Origin: Alphaproteobacteria bacterium
Lineage (GTDB): Bacteria > Pseudomonadota > Alphaproteobacteria > Rhizobiales > Hyphomicrobiaceae
NCBI GenBank assembly: GCA_022600345.1
Contig: JAHZKP010000047.1
Span: 18,442 to 82,441 of the forward strand
Reading direction: 5' to 3'
DNA: 64,000 nucleotides
The notes beneath the pieces are model-generated. The model saw only the letters and a program-made list of their open reading frames with translations, did not search any database and was not told the DNA's origin. Positions within the stretch are counted from its first letter, which is position 1, and each line of letters starts with the position of its first letter. The position numbers and the translations under genes are program-made. Below are positions 55,257 through 64,000 of the stretch, piece by piece.

Positions 55257-57590
55257 TCAGGCTCCTTGAGCGCGGGTTGGCTTGGTTGGACCAGGCGTGG
55301 ATGGGTTGCTGGCTTGCGGTGAGTTTGGGTCGTCAGTGGGCGGTTGGGCGTCGGTGTTGGCGGCGAGCGGCAGCGTTATGCGGAAGAGTGCGCCTGGTTG
55401 GGCGCCGCTACCGTCGGGGGGGGCATCTTCGAATGTCAGGGAGCCGCCGTGTTGTTCGGTGATTTTGAGGACCATGGCGAGGCCCAGGCCGGTGCCTTTA
55501 TGGCCTTTTGTCGTGACGTATGGCTCCAGCAATCTTGAGCGCTGCTGTTTGGGTAGTCCTTGTCCGTTGTCGATCACTTCGATGTGGACGCGATGAGCTT
55601 CGGGGCGTACGCGGGTGATGACGTGGCCCGACCAGGTGTCTGGCTGGCGGCCCGCCTGTGCGGCGCTCTCCACGGCTTCGGTTGCGTTCTTGACCAGATT
55701 TGTAACGGCCTGGGTAATCAATCGGCGGTCGATGGCAGCGGTGATTTTTTGATCTGGGGCTTCCAGGCGGTATTCGAGTTGTGGATGCGCCTCTTTGAAC
55801 AAGATGACGGAATCGAGCACTGTTTCTTTCAGGTCGGCGCTGCTGATTTCAGGTTTAGGAATGCGCGCGAAGGCGGCGAACTCATCGACCATGCCCTTGA
55901 TATGGGCGGCCTGGCGTTCGATGGTCTCGGTCAGCTTCTCGAAGGTCTCGCGATCCTTCTCTATCGTCTTGCCATACTTGCGCCTGAGGCGTTCGGCTGA
56001 GAGCTGGATCGGTGTCAGAGGGTTCTTGATTTCGTGGGCGATACGGCGGGCAACGTCGGCCCATGCAGATGTGCGCTGGGCGGTGACCAGTTCAGTGATG
56101 TCATCGAAGGTGATCACGGAGCCGACGTCATCCTTGCCGGCTTTTTCCAGCGTTACGCGGACGGCAAATGTGCGTTCATCCTCGCCGATGGTCATATTCA
56201 CTTCGTCCTGCGGGCGGTCCTTGATGGATGGCTCACAAGCCTTGCGGTAGATCTCCTCCAACTCAGGCAGCGTTTCGGATAGGCTTTTGCCGACCAGATC
56301 ATCGGCTGATTTGGCCAACAGGTCTTCGGCGGCTCGGGACACAAGTGTGATGCGATCGCGGTTATCGAGGCCGATGACTCCGGCGCTGACACCTGAGAGG
56401 ACCGCTGACATAAAGCGTTGCCGGGCATCAAGTTGATTGTTGGCGGTGACCAGTTCGTCGCGCTGGTTTTTTAATTCGCGGGACATGGTGTTGAAGGTGT
56501 GGGACAGGCGTCTTAGATCGCCTTCGCCGCGGTTTTCGGGCAATTCAACCGACAGGTTGCCGCCTGAAATCTGTTCGGCGGCACCGATCAGGCGGCGGAT
56601 CGGGGCAACGAAGCGACCGCCAAACCACATGCCAGCCCAGATTGCGGCCAACAGGCCGGTCATCGATATCGTCAGGTACATCAGGCCGTGGGCCCATTTG
56701 AGCCCGCCGCGGGCGCGGCGCAGAGCGGAGTATTCGGCCGCGTTCTGCTTGGTCTGGCTCATGTGGCGGATGACGGTCGGGCTGACGGGGCGGCTGACGT
56801 AAAGAAAACGGCCCGGATAGGCATGCAGTCGCACGATGGCGGAGATCCGCTTGTCGCGTGTCGACAACGATAGTGGGACAATGCCGCGCTGAACTTCGGC
56901 AAGTGCCGCCGGAGTGGGCTTGGCGAAGGGTAGGCGCGGGTCCTCCAACGCCTTGACGGTCGGATTGCCATGTTCGTCGATAATGTAGGCTGCCGGCAGG
57001 TCGCGAAGGTTGGCTTGCGACATGATCAGTTGGGGGAGGCTCTCTTTGTCGCGATTTACCAGCTTGGCGGCGGCATTGAGGTCGCGGGCCATGTTAACGG
57101 CGTCGGTGCGGATCACCTGGCCGTGTTCCTCCAGGTAGGTTTGGGCAACCAGGGATGAATTGTCGATGATCGCCCGGACACGGTCCGAAAACCAGTTGTC
57201 GAGCGACCTGGAAAACGAAACCGTGGCGCCGAGTGCGACCAGCAGAGCTGGAAGGGCGGCGATGATGGAGAATAGGGCGACGATGCGGACATGAAACCTG
57301 GCCCCGGCGATTTTTTCGCGCCAGGCGGCGATCAGGCCGCTGACCTGGGTGGCGATAATCGCGATGACGGCGACGATCAGCACCACATTGACGAACAGAG
57401 CGCTGAGAACGACGGAGTTGGTGGGGACGATCGGCGTCAGGCCGGTCAGGATGAGGAATGTGACGAGGGCCGATAGCAGCGATAGTCCGACCGTCCACAG
57501 GCCGATGAAGAACATGCGGTCGCTGGGTTCCAGGCGAGGCTGGTCAGCGCCTAGGAAGGCCGTTGAGGATGTGGTTCCCGCAGTGGTCAT
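55257..57590 (-). CDS. ntrY: Sensor histidine kinase NtrY
   Basis: NtrY is the membrane kinase paired with NtrX. The 777-residue protein from the ATG at 57590 has helices near 30-50, 60-80 and 100-120, a long periplasmic part with a further helix near 290, HAMP, PAS, a HisKA with [18 protein letters not shown], and HATPase_c (NLVKNATEAV, GQGLP, GTGLGLAMV). A GTG at 57611 would add seven residues. A Pro/Thr-rich end completes it. Directly upstream of ntrX. Confidence 0.94.
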   Translation of the reverse strand: MTTAGTTSSTAFLGADQPRLEPSDRMFFIGLWTVGLSLLSALVTFLILTGLTPIVPTNSVVLSALFVNVVLIVAVIAIIATQVSGLIAAWREKIAGARFHVRIVALFSIIAALPALLVALGATVSFSRSLDNWFSDRVRAIIDNSSLVAQTYLEEHGQVIRTDAVNMARDLNAAAKLVNRDKESLPQLIMSQANLRDLPAAYIIDEHGNPTVKALEDPRLPFAKPTPAALAEVQRGIVPLSLSTRDKRISAIVRLHAYPGRFLYVSRPVSPTVIRHMSQTKQNAAEYSALRRARGGLKWAHGLMYLTISMTGLLAAIWAGMWFGGRFVAPIRRLIGAAEQISGGNLSVELPENRGEGDLRRLSHTFNTMSRELKNQRDELVTANNQLDARQRFMSAVLSGVSAGVIGLDNRDRITLVSRAAEDLLAKSADDLVGKSLSETLPELEEIYRKACEPSIKDRPQDEVNMTIGEDERTFAVRVTLEKAGKDDVGSVITFDDITELVTAQRTSAWADVARRIAHEIKNPLTPIQLSAERLRRKYGKTIEKDRETFEKLTETIERQAAHIKGMVDEFAAFARIPKPEISSADLKETVLDSVILFKEAHPQLEYRLEAPDQKITAAIDRRLITQAVTNLVKNATEAVESAAQAGRQPDTWSGHVITRVRPEAHRVHIEVIDNGQGLPKQQRSRLLEPYVTTKGHKGTGLGLAMVLKITEQHGGSLTFEDAPPDGSGAQPGALFRITLPLAANTDAQPPTDDPNSPQASNPSTPGPTKPTRAQGA

Positions 57591-57966
57591 CGGATCGCTT
57601 TCATCCAGCACGCTTCGGGGCTGGATGTCCTCGTTGGGCTATCTGGAGAGCAACGAGCATCAGAATTGGCTTCGGCCATGGCCGGGCTGACTACTGACAC
57701 TTGCTGACAACATTGCGGCGGCGATACGTGTCATTTGCGTGACGCTTTCGGCGCGGCAATAAAGGTTTCACTCCTCAACTGTGGCAGGTTGGTGGCAATG
57801 CGTGTCTGAAATGACGCCTTTTGGGGAATGCTGAACTATTGTCTTGTGGGTATGACTGGGTTTGTATTCGCTGCCGTTGGTGCTTTGCCGGGACGTTCTT
57901 CGTCGAACGCGTGCGGGAGCGAGGCAATGTTCGCCTGCCAATTGGTGGTTGGGCCTTTTGAGCTAT
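57591..57966. promoter_or_regulatory. Spacer between ntrC and ntrY
   Basis: A 376-base spacer without a gene. It should hold the ntrYX promoter and the ntrC 3' end. CTGAC-type repeats (CTGACTACTGACACTTGCTGACA is spread over 57688-57710; short core CTGACA) occur near the probable upstream region of ntrY; their role is unknown. No sigma-54 consensus was seen. Confidence 0.4.
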
Positions 57967-59412
57967 TCAGTTGGCCGGCGAGCGAAAAACCTGGATGTCC
58001 AGCAGCTTGATGCGCGACCTTAAAGTGTTGCGGTTAAGGCCGAGCAATTCGGCCGCGCGGATTTGATTGCCGCGGGTGGCGGTTAGGGCTGCGGTCAGGA
58101 GCGGTTTCTCGACGTCGCGAATGACGCGCTCATAAAGGCCCGATGGCGGAAGTTCGTCATCGAACGAGGCAAAATATTCGGCGAGATGGCGTTCGATGAG
58201 TTCGCTGATCGTGGCGGCCTCCTGGGCGGCATCCTGGAATGCGGGCTGGGCAGTTTCCTGAAGTTCGCGGGTAACGAGTTCCTCGGTCAGGGTTTCCTGG
58301 CTGTTGAGGGCAATGAGGCGGCGGATAAAGTTTTCCAGCTCGCGGACGTTGCCTGGCCATTTGTGGGCGCGCAGGCGTTCAATGGCGGCCGTTTCAATGT
58401 CGCGCTGGCCTAATCCCTCGGCGGCGCATCGGCGCAAGAAGTGCCGGGCAAGGTCGCCGATGTCTTCGAGCCGTTCGCGCAAGGGGGGCAAGCGCATGGG
58501 CACGACGTTCAATCGATAATAAAGGTCTTCGCGGAATAAGCCCTGTTGGATTTGCGAGCGCAGGTCGCGGTGGGTGGCGGCAATGATCCGGACGTTCGAC
58601 TTGATGGGTGTGCGCCCGCCGACGGTTGTATACTCGCCTTGTTGCAGCACACGCAGCAGCCGGGTTTGGGCTTCTAGCGGCATGTCACCGATTTCGTCGA
58701 GGAACAGCGTGCCGCCTTCGGCCTGTTCGAAGCGTCCCTGCGTGCGGCCCTGGGCACCGGTGAAGGCGCCTTTTTCATGGCCGAACAATTCACTTTCGAT
58801 GAGTTCACGCGGGATGGCGGCCATGTTCAAGGCGACGAAGGCGCCGTTGCGGCGTTTGCCATGGTCGTGGAGAACCTGGGCGACGAGTTCCTTTCCGGTC
58901 CCGCTTTCGCCGTTGATCAGGACGGTGAGATCGCTTTGGGTCAACCGGGCCAGTGTGCGGTAGATTTCCTGCATCGCAGGCGAGCGCCCGATGAGGGGAA
59001 GTTCTTCAGATTCAGGGCTTGTTGTTGGTCTTACGGGCCTGCGGTCGGGCTCGCGGAGTGCGCGGCCGACGATGGCTACGATTTCCTTGAGATCGAAGGG
59101 TTTGGGAAGGTATTCGAATGCTCCGCACTCGGCAGCCGTGAGTGCTGTCATTAGCGTGTTTTGCGCACTCATGACGATGATCGGCAAATCGGGGCGGATC
59201 TTCTTAATCCGGGGGATCATGTCGAATGCGTTTTCGTCGGGCATGACGACATCGGTGATGATGACGTCGCCTTCGCCCTGGCTGGCCCAGCGCCACAGGG
59301 TGGCCGCGTTGCCTGTCGCGCGGGGGGTGTATCCGGCGCGCGCAAGGGCCTGGTTGAGCACCGTGCGGATTGCGGTGTCGTCGTCGGCTATGAGGATGTT
59401 GCCGCGGGCCAT
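57967..59412 (-). CDS. ntrC: Nitrogen regulation response regulator NtrC
   Basis: A 481-residue sigma-54 activator: receiver D54 ([10 protein letters not shown]), Walker A GESGTGKE at 168-175, intact GAFTGA at 215-220, [18 protein letters not shown] and a C-terminal Fis-type HTH ([24 protein letters not shown]). It is phosphorylated by NtrB under nitrogen shortage and activates glutamine synthetase and other uptake genes. It is 80 bases after ntrB. Confidence 0.97.
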   Translation of the reverse strand: MARGNILIADDDTAIRTVLNQALARAGYTPRATGNAATLWRWASQGEGDVIITDVVMPDENAFDMIPRIKKIRPDLPIIVMSAQNTLMTALTAAECGAFEYLPKPFDLKEIVAIVGRALREPDRRPVRPTTSPESEELPLIGRSPAMQEIYRTLARLTQSDLTVLINGESGTGKELVAQVLHDHGKRRNGAFVALNMAAIPRELIESELFGHEKGAFTGAQGRTQGRFEQAEGGTLFLDEIGDMPLEAQTRLLRVLQQGEYTTVGGRTPIKSNVRIIAATHRDLRSQIQQGLFREDLYYRLNVVPMRLPPLRERLEDIGDLARHFLRRCAAEGLGQRDIETAAIERLRAHKWPGNVRELENFIRRLIALNSQETLTEELVTRELQETAQPAFQDAAQEAATISELIERHLAEYFASFDDELPPSGLYERVIRDVEKPLLTAALTATRGNQIRAAELLGLNRNTLRSRIKLLDIQVFRSPAN

Positions 59413-59493
59413 GCCTGGCTCCTTTATTGTTCAGTTTCAGCCTTTGTTGTTTAGGCTGTTGCGCCGGTTTCGCTCGGTTGGCGACGAAGTGGC

Positions 59494-60684
59494 CTAAATC
59501 GCCTCGGTGTTCCTGCTACTTGAGGGGTGTTCCTGCATCGGCAGGACGACCCGAAAGACGGTTTTGCCCGGTTCGTTGTCACATTCGATTATGCCGCCAT
59601 GGTCGGCGATGAGCTTGGCGACGAGAGCCAAACCCAATCCGGTGCCAGAGGTCTTGGAGGTGACGAAGGGGTCGAACATATGTTCCAGGATTGCGTCGGG
59701 AACGCCGGGCCCGTTGTCCTGGATCTCGATCATCAAAGGTAGAGAGATCCGTGGTCCGGAGCCGCCCACCGAGAGTCTGACCCCTGGGCGGTAGGCCGTG
59801 GTGATAACAATCCGGCCGTTGTCTGCCTCCGGGCCGATTGCTTCCGCGGCATTCTTCACAAGGTTGAGGAAGGCCTGGATTAACTTGTCGCGGTTGGCTG
59901 GCACTGCCGGTAACGAAGGGTCGTATTCGGGGATGATCTCGATGTTGCGGGCAAAGCCGGCGATCGCAAGTTGGCGGACGTGGTCGAGGACATCGTGGAT
60001 GTTGACGGGCTGTTTGGCGAGCGGTCGTTCGTCGCCGAAGACTTCCATGCGATCGAGCAGCACGCGAATGCGTTCTGTCTCGGTGCAGATCAATTGGGTC
60101 AGGGCGCGATCGTCATCGCTGAGGTCGGGCTCGAGCAATTGGGCGGCGCCGCGAATGCCCGACAAGGGGTTTTTTATTTCGTGAGCGAGAATGCCCGCCA
60201 TTCCGGAGACTGAGCGAGCCGCCGCACGATGGGTCATCTGGCGCTCGATCATTTGCGCCATGGTGCGCTGCTGGAGCATCAGGACCGTATAACGATGATT
60301 TTCAGACAATGGGCCGGCGTAAACGTCCACCAGTTTGGGTGCCGAGAGGCGGGGTGTGACGATGTCGATGCCATATTCGTTGACGGTGGAGTGGGATTGG
60401 CGGACCTGGTCGACGAGAGCTAAAAGCGGGCACCCGAAGGCGACGATGTCGGCAAGCTTTTGGCGCTTGAGCATCGTGCTGGAGGTGGCCAGGAAGGCCT
60501 CTGCTGCGGCGTTGGCGTAGGCGAAATATTGATCGGGGTCGAGTACGACGACCGGATGGGGCAATGAGTTGAGCAGTTGCTCATGGTTTAGATTCAAAGG
60601 CCCGGCGGCTGCCCCGCGTTGTGATTTGGAGGCTGCGGTTTTCTTTTTCGTGGCGGGGTTTGCGGTTCGACGATTGGAGCTCAT
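59494..60684 (-). CDS. ntrB: Nitrogen regulation histidine kinase NtrB
   Basis: Soluble kinase/phosphatase that controls NtrC under PII. From the ATG at 60684, overlapping the dusB stop as ATGA, it is 396 residues with a Lys/Ala-rich start, a PAS domain ([20 protein letters not shown]), His[20 protein letters not shown], and HATPase ([29 protein letters not shown]). The open frame upstream to 60831 has no homology. Confidence 0.95.
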   Translation of the reverse strand: MSSNRRTANPATKKKTAASKSQRGAAAGPLNLNHEQLLNSLPHPVVVLDPDQYFAYANAAAEAFLATSSTMLKRQKLADIVAFGCPLLALVDQVRQSHSTVNEYGIDIVTPRLSAPKLVDVYAGPLSENHRYTVLMLQQRTMAQMIERQMTHRAAARSVSGMAGILAHEIKNPLSGIRGAAQLLEPDLSDDDRALTQLICTETERIRVLLDRMEVFGDERPLAKQPVNIHDVLDHVRQLAIAGFARNIEIIPEYDPSLPAVPANRDKLIQAFLNLVKNAAEAIGPEADNGRIVITTAYRPGVRLSVGGSGPRISLPLMIEIQDNGPGVPDAILEHMFDPFVTSKTSGTGLGLALVAKLIADHGGIIECDNEPGKTVFRVVLPMQEHPSSSRNTEAI

Positions 60685-61703
60685 GCCGCAGCCTCCAGGC
60701 TTGCGGATGCAGCGGTGGCGTAGAATTCGCGGAAATCGGCGAGGACTGTTGCAGGGCAGGTTCCAGTGCACAGCCGGCGACGCCAAGCCTTGACCGTGTC
60801 GACCGGTGTGCCGGTTTGCTCCAGATACCATCCGATGTGCTTGCGTGCGTTCCTCAGGCCGAGGAAATCGCCATAGAATTCGAGCATCATTTCAACGTGG
60901 CGAATGGCGATTTTCGACTGCTCGACAAGGTTGGGCGGGCCGGGGTCGTGGCCGCTTTCAAGGTATTTCGCGATACGTGCAGGCTGCCAGGGGGCGCCAT
61001 AGGCACCGCGACCGATCATGACGCCGTCAGCGCCTGATTGAGCGAGGGCGGTGGCGGCATCTGTCGGTGTGAGGATATCTCCGTTGACGATGACTGGGAT
61101 TGAGACAGCCTGTTTGACGGCACGCACGGCGTTCCAGTCGGCAGTCCCTTTATAGAACTGACAACGGGTCCGGCCGTGGACTGTCACCATTTGCACGCCG
61201 GCATCTTGGGCGCGACGGGCCAAATGGGGAGCGTTGATGCTTTGATGATCCCAGCCAAGGCGCATTTTCAATGTGACGGGCCGGTTCGTTGCGCCGATGA
61301 CAGCTTCAATCAGGGTCAGCGCATGGTCGGGGTCGCGCATGAGAGCGCTTCCCGATAGCTTGCCGGTGACCTCGCGGGCCGGGCACCCCATGTTGATGTC
61401 GACAATATCGGCCCCAAGGTCGGTAACGATGCGGGTACCCTCGGCCATCCAACGTGCTTCGCGACCGGCCAATTGAACAACGAACGGCTGGATTTTGTCA
61501 CCTTTGACGCGGCGCAGGACATCACGGCGGTTTGCCACCAACTCTTTGCTGGCAACCATCTCGGAGACGACCAGTGCAGCGCCCAGTTCGTGGGAAAGTG
61601 TGCGAAAAGGTAGGTCTGAGACGCCCGACATCGGCGCCAGAAACGCGCGGTTTTCCAGGGTGTGGGGGCCTATTGTTAGTTTAGAATCCGGGTTGGCGCG
61701 CAT
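60681..61703 (-). CDS. dusB: tRNA-dihydrouridine synthase B
   Basis: DusB (NifR3 in older alphaproteobacterial work) reduces uridines in the tRNA D loop with FMN. The 340-residue protein has the start [18 protein letters not shown], the catalytic Cys in [27 protein letters not shown] and [11 protein letters not shown]. It starts the dusB-ntrB-ntrC unit. The Shine-Dalgarno is weak. Confidence 0.96.
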   Translation of the reverse strand: MRANPDSKLTIGPHTLENRAFLAPMSGVSDLPFRTLSHELGAALVVSEMVASKELVANRRDVLRRVKGDKIQPFVVQLAGREARWMAEGTRIVTDLGADIVDINMGCPAREVTGKLSGSALMRDPDHALTLIEAVIGATNRPVTLKMRLGWDHQSINAPHLARRAQDAGVQMVTVHGRTRCQFYKGTADWNAVRAVKQAVSIPVIVNGDILTPTDAATALAQSGADGVMIGRGAYGAPWQPARIAKYLESGHDPGPPNLVEQSKIAIRHVEMMLEFYGDFLGLRNARKHIGWYLEQTGTPVDTVKAWRRRLCTGTCPATVLADFREFYATAASASLEAAA

Positions 61704-61902
61704 TTGTGTGGTTAAAGTTTGTGCATCATTTGGATGTGATCATGAGTTAGGCACTTTACGTCGCGCGGTTGATTTGCGCAAGTTCGGATCGGCGGTTTTC
61801 CATGGCCGAATGGCCGCATCGGGTTCATGGCCGTGGGCAGTAGAGTTATAGACCGGGGCAGGCGTCGAGGGTTGTTGCCGGTTTGGCGGCGAGGAGGGCT
61901 AT
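61704..61902. promoter_or_regulatory. Divergent spacer of dusB and ispDF
   Basis: This 199-base region should hold the dusB-ntrBC promoter and the ispDF promoter. GAGGAGGG stands 5 bases before the ispDF TTG. I found no sigma-54 site and no clear NtrC-type palindrome. Confidence 0.4.
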
Positions 61903-63102
61903 TTGAAGGTTTGCGCGCTGATTGTTGCTGCTGGTCGCGGCTCCAGGGCGGCCGCCCCGGGATCATCGGGACCCAAGCAATATGCGGGGCTTGGCGGTAA
62001 GGCGCTGCTGGCCTGGACAGTGAAGGCCTTTGCCAGCCATCCGCGCATCGACCTGGTCCAGGTCGTGATCCACCCCGACGATCGGGAATTGTACAATCAT
62101 GCGGTGGGGCCATCGGTCGGCAAGCTGGCTCGCCCGGTGTTTGGTGGGGCAAGCCGGCAGTCGAGCGTATTGGCGGGATTGGAAGCGGTCGCTGCGGCAC
62201 ATTGCGAACAGGTTCTGATCCACGATGCGGCACGGCCGTTCATCGGAGCCGATGTCATTGACAGGGTTCTGGCTGGGTTGAGCGATGGAACGGGGGCGAT
62301 TGCTGCCATCAAGGTTGCCGATACGTTGAAGCGGGCGCTTGGCGATCAAGTCGGGGACGATTTTGCCTGCGTCAAGGAGACGGTCCCGCGCGATGGCCTG
62401 TGGCGGGCGCAGACGCCTCAAGGGTTCAGCGTCGGTCCCATCCTCGCCGCTCACCGCAAGGCGGCCCAAAGCGCTACAGGTGAATTTACAGACGATGCAT
62501 CGATTGCCGAATGGGCCGGCCTGCGGGTCAGGTTGGTCGAGGGCTCGATCCGCAATGACAAGATCACAACGGCAGAAGATCTGGTTCTGGCAAGGAATTC
62601 GATACGGGGGGCTATCATGGAGCCGCGGGTTGGGTCGGGGTTTGACGTTCATAAGTTCGGGCCAGGCGAATCTGTGTGGCTGTGCGGTGTTGAAATCGCC
62701 CACGACAAGGCCTTGATTGGGCATTCGGATGCCGATGTCGGTTTGCATGCCTTGACGGATGCTGTTCTGGGAGCGCTTGGGGATGGCGACATCGGGCATC
62801 ATTTTCCACCGTCCGATCCTCAGTGGCTGGGCGCGCGGTCGGAAATCTTTCTGAAGCATGCAGGCCGGCTTGTCGCTGATGCGGGTGGGCGGATCGGAAA
62901 TGTCGATGTGACGTTGATGTGCGAAGAACCCAAGGTTGGTCCGCATCGGGACGCCATGCGGGCGGCTATTGCAGAAATTCTGGAGATCGATATTGGCCGG
63001 GTCGGCGTAAAGGCAACGACGACAGAACGGCTGGGCTTCACCGGGCGCGGGGAGGGGATTGCTGCGATAGCAAGCGCGTTGGTTATGCTTCCGTGCGACT
63101 AG
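61903..63102 (+). CDS. ispDF: Fused IspD/IspF (MEP pathway, bifunctional)
   Basis: A 399-residue fusion of two isoprenoid enzymes. IspD (about 1-225) makes CDP-methylerythritol: IVAAGRGSRAA, the KQY motif GPKQYAGLGGKALL, and DAARPFI. IspF (about 238-399) cyclises the later intermediate: RVGSGFDVHKFG with its zinc ligands D and H, LIGHSDADVGLHALTDA, and GDIGHHFPP. The fusion is typical of alphaproteobacteria; the missing step IspE is not in the window. TTG start with the strong GAGGAGGG. Confidence 0.96.
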   Translation: MKVCALIVAAGRGSRAAAPGSSGPKQYAGLGGKALLAWTVKAFASHPRIDLVQVVIHPDDRELYNHAVGPSVGKLARPVFGGASRQSSVLAGLEAVAAAHCEQVLIHDAARPFIGADVIDRVLAGLSDGTGAIAAIKVADTLKRALGDQVGDDFACVKETVPRDGLWRAQTPQGFSVGPILAAHRKAAQSATGEFTDDASIAEWAGLRVRLVEGSIRNDKITTAEDLVLARNSIRGAIMEPRVGSGFDVHKFGPGESVWLCGVEIAHDKALIGHSDADVGLHALTDAVLGALGDGDIGHHFPPSDPQWLGARSEIFLKHAGRLVADAGGRIGNVDVTLMCEEPKVGPHRDAMRAAIAEILEIDIGRVGVKATTTERLGFTGRGEGIAAIASALVMLPCD

Positions 63103-63123
63103 TTCATAGAACTCCACACTTCC

Positions 63124-63228
63124 TTTGCTCAACACTCGGCAAGCCGGTGTTGAAGTTTACTTTGCTCAACACTCGGCAAGCGGGTGTTGAAGTTTACTTT
63201 GCTCAACACTCGGCAAGCGGGTGTTGAC
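63124..63228. repeat. 37-bp tandem triplet of family A hairpins
   Basis: Three consecutive copies of a 37-base unit (starts at 63124, 63161, 63198; third is 31 bases plus drift). Core: TCAACAC-T-CGGC-AA-G(C/G)(C/G)G then GTGTTGA, a nested hairpin. Units 1 and 2 are followed by AGTTTAC. It lies 22 bases past the ispDF stop. No spacers separate units, so it is not a CRISPR. Confidence 0.92.
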
Positions 63229-63369
63229 GGTCCCAAGCTCGTGTGGAGCATCCGACCGCTGCCGGGTTGGACGGGCCCGAAAATTTGACCCGGACCGCAG
63301 AATCAAGGCATCCAATTGGCTAACGGGGTTGTATGACCAAAAAGGAAGACTGCTGTGGGGGACGTGAGC

Positions 63370-63858
63370 ATGGAGCTAGTTTCGGGCACGCTGGAGCGGC
63401 GGGAAACCAGCCATGTCTCCATGAAGGAGATTGCAGAGGCGACATCGTCATCGTGTCTTGCGACGCGAATTCGGCAATTGTCGAGGATTGTGACGCGGCT
63501 GTATGACGATGCGCTGAGACCGTTGGGCATTACGGCCAGCCAGTACACGCTGTTGGCGCAATTAGCCTCCCGCGATGGCATCACGGCGGTCGAGATCGGC
63601 CACGTTCTGGATATCGAAAAGTCGACACTGTCGCGCAACCTCAAACGTTTGCTGGCGCTGGGCCACATCGTTATGGATCCACCAGCGGGGCGTCGCGGGC
63701 GGGGGCTTCACCTGACGCCCAAGGGGCAGTCGGTCTTGATGGATGCTTATCCGATCTGGCGCGATGCTCAAAACCGGGCGACCGGCATTCTTGGCCCCGA
63801 TACTCGCGGGCAGCTCGATGGGCTGTTGGATCACGCCGACAAACTGGTTGCCGTTTGA
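63370..63858 (+). CDS. MarR-family transcriptional regulator
   Basis: A 162-residue winged-helix regulator of the MarR family. The ATG at 63370 has GGGGGA about 9 bases upstream; a GTG at 63355 is possible. The HTH is LASRDGITAVEIGHVLDIEKSTLSRNLKRL, quoted here as ITAVEIGHVLDIEKSTLSRN, with the wing GRRGRGLHLTPKG. N-terminal helices with SQYTLLAQL complete the dimer fold. No partner gene is adjacent; the target and ligand are unknown. Confidence 0.9.
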   Translation: MELVSGTLERRETSHVSMKEIAEATSSSCLATRIRQLSRIVTRLYDDALRPLGITASQYTLLAQLASRDGITAVEIGHVLDIEKSTLSRNLKRLLALGHIVMDPPAGRRGRGLHLTPKGQSVLMDAYPIWRDAQNRATGILGPDTRGQLDGLLDHADKLVAV

Positions 63859-63863
63859 GCTAG

Positions 63864-64000
63864 CAGGCTGTTGAAAAACTCATGTGGCTCGCGACACCTG
63901 TCACTTTTTCGCATTCGGCCAGAAGCGGCGCGCAGCGCGATATGGTTTATCGTGCCAGTGCCGCGACGCCGCCGAGGCGAAAAAGTGCGGTGTCCCAAGG
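63864..64000. mobile_element. Possible insertion-sequence end at the right edge
   Basis: CAGGCTGTTGAAAAACTC at 63864-63881 resembles terminal inverted repeats of several transposase families (from memory). It is followed by arms CACTTTTTCGC (63902-63912) and GCGAAAAAGTG (63977-63987), a perfect 11-bp inverted repeat within wider imperfect arms 63893-63919 and 63971-63994. The minus strand is open across this end and reads EFFNS near the terminus, which could be a transposase C-terminus. The element cannot be confirmed without the sequence beyond 64000. Confidence 0.4.

Noticed and set aside
61704..61902. Sigma-54 promoter or NtrC site before dusB-ntrBC
   Set aside because: Looked for TGGC-N9-TTGC type spacing and palindromic NtrC sites; none convincing.
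61963..63135. 390-codon open frame antisense to ispDF
   Set aside because: Overlaps the fully recognisable IspDF and has no start signal or family.
63124..63228. Tandem units that look at first like a CRISPR array
   Set aside because: Units are contiguous with no unique spacers, only three copies, and no cas genes nearby.

Overview
The window reads as chromosome of an alphaproteobacterium, most likely order Hyphomicrobiales (Hyphomicrobiaceae-like). This rests on seen features: Rhizobiales-type porins beginning ADLGGDCCADLEERVAELE, a membrane H+-pyrophosphatase, a fused IspDF, and the conserved alphaproteobacterial orders dusB-ntrB-ntrC-ntrY-ntrX-trkA ... hfq-hflX ... mazG and rpsF-rpsR-DUF2232-rplI-dnaB-alr-radA-cvpA-purF. 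Species cannot be named from sequence alone. Nearly everything is core genome. I see no phage, plasmid, CRISPR, toxin-antitoxin or secretion island; only the last ~140 bases look like the edge of a mobile element.

Layout. 1-4007 (minus): start of hppA, two small secreted Cys/His paralogs of unknown function, an LpxL-type acyltransferase and a UbiH-type hydroxylase. 4588-8622 (plus): two paralogous porins with strong terminators, separated by ~0.8 kb without genes, then a small exported protein; tRNA-Ser(UGA) follows on the minus strand. 9096-16453 (plus): rlpA, a D,D-carboxypeptidase, tmk, holB, metG, tatD and a metallo-beta-lactamase-fold hydrolase, i.e. envelope turnover plus replication and translation housekeeping. 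16454-17009 is a hairpin-rich convergent spacer. 17010-28219 (minus): SDR, a TAXI-like periplasmic protein, purF, cvpA, radA, alr, dnaB, rplI, a DUF2232 membrane protein, rpsR and rpsF. 28636-35872 (plus): fabD, fabG, acpP, fabF, mltG, yicC and gmk. 35888-44370 (minus): rsmA, pdxA, surA-like, lptD, lptG and lptF, the classical LPS-export/SurA/PdxA/KsgA cluster. 44807-49250: pepA, an unknown membrane protein (minus), mazG and a VOC protein. 49366-61703 (minus): hflX, hfq, D-amino-acid transaminase, trkA, ntrX, ntrY, ntrC, ntrB and dusB, the nitrogen-regulation block. 61903-64000: ispDF, a triple hairpin repeat, a MarR regulator and a possible IS end.

Themes. Outer-envelope building runs through the window: LpxL makes lipid A, LptF/G/D export LPS, a SurA-like chaperone handles porins and LptD, porins fill the membrane, and RlpA, DacA-type, MltG, alanine racemase and D-amino-acid transaminase serve peptidoglycan. 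Type II fatty acid synthesis feeds both.

The items most worth a second look are small: the secreted Cys/His pair; three 7-base arms after the MBL gene that can form mutually exclusive hairpins; a dispersed CAACA-CGGC-GCCG-TGTTG hairpin family, once as a 37-bp tandem triplet; a hairpin element shared by two distant spacers; NtrX without GAFTGA beside NtrC with it; an hflX frame whose best Shine-Dalgarno sits before an ATA codon; and paired hairpins between acpP and fabF. I did not find a convincing new multi-gene system, and I say so rather than inflate these. Where I trimmed a start codon, the reason is in the entry.
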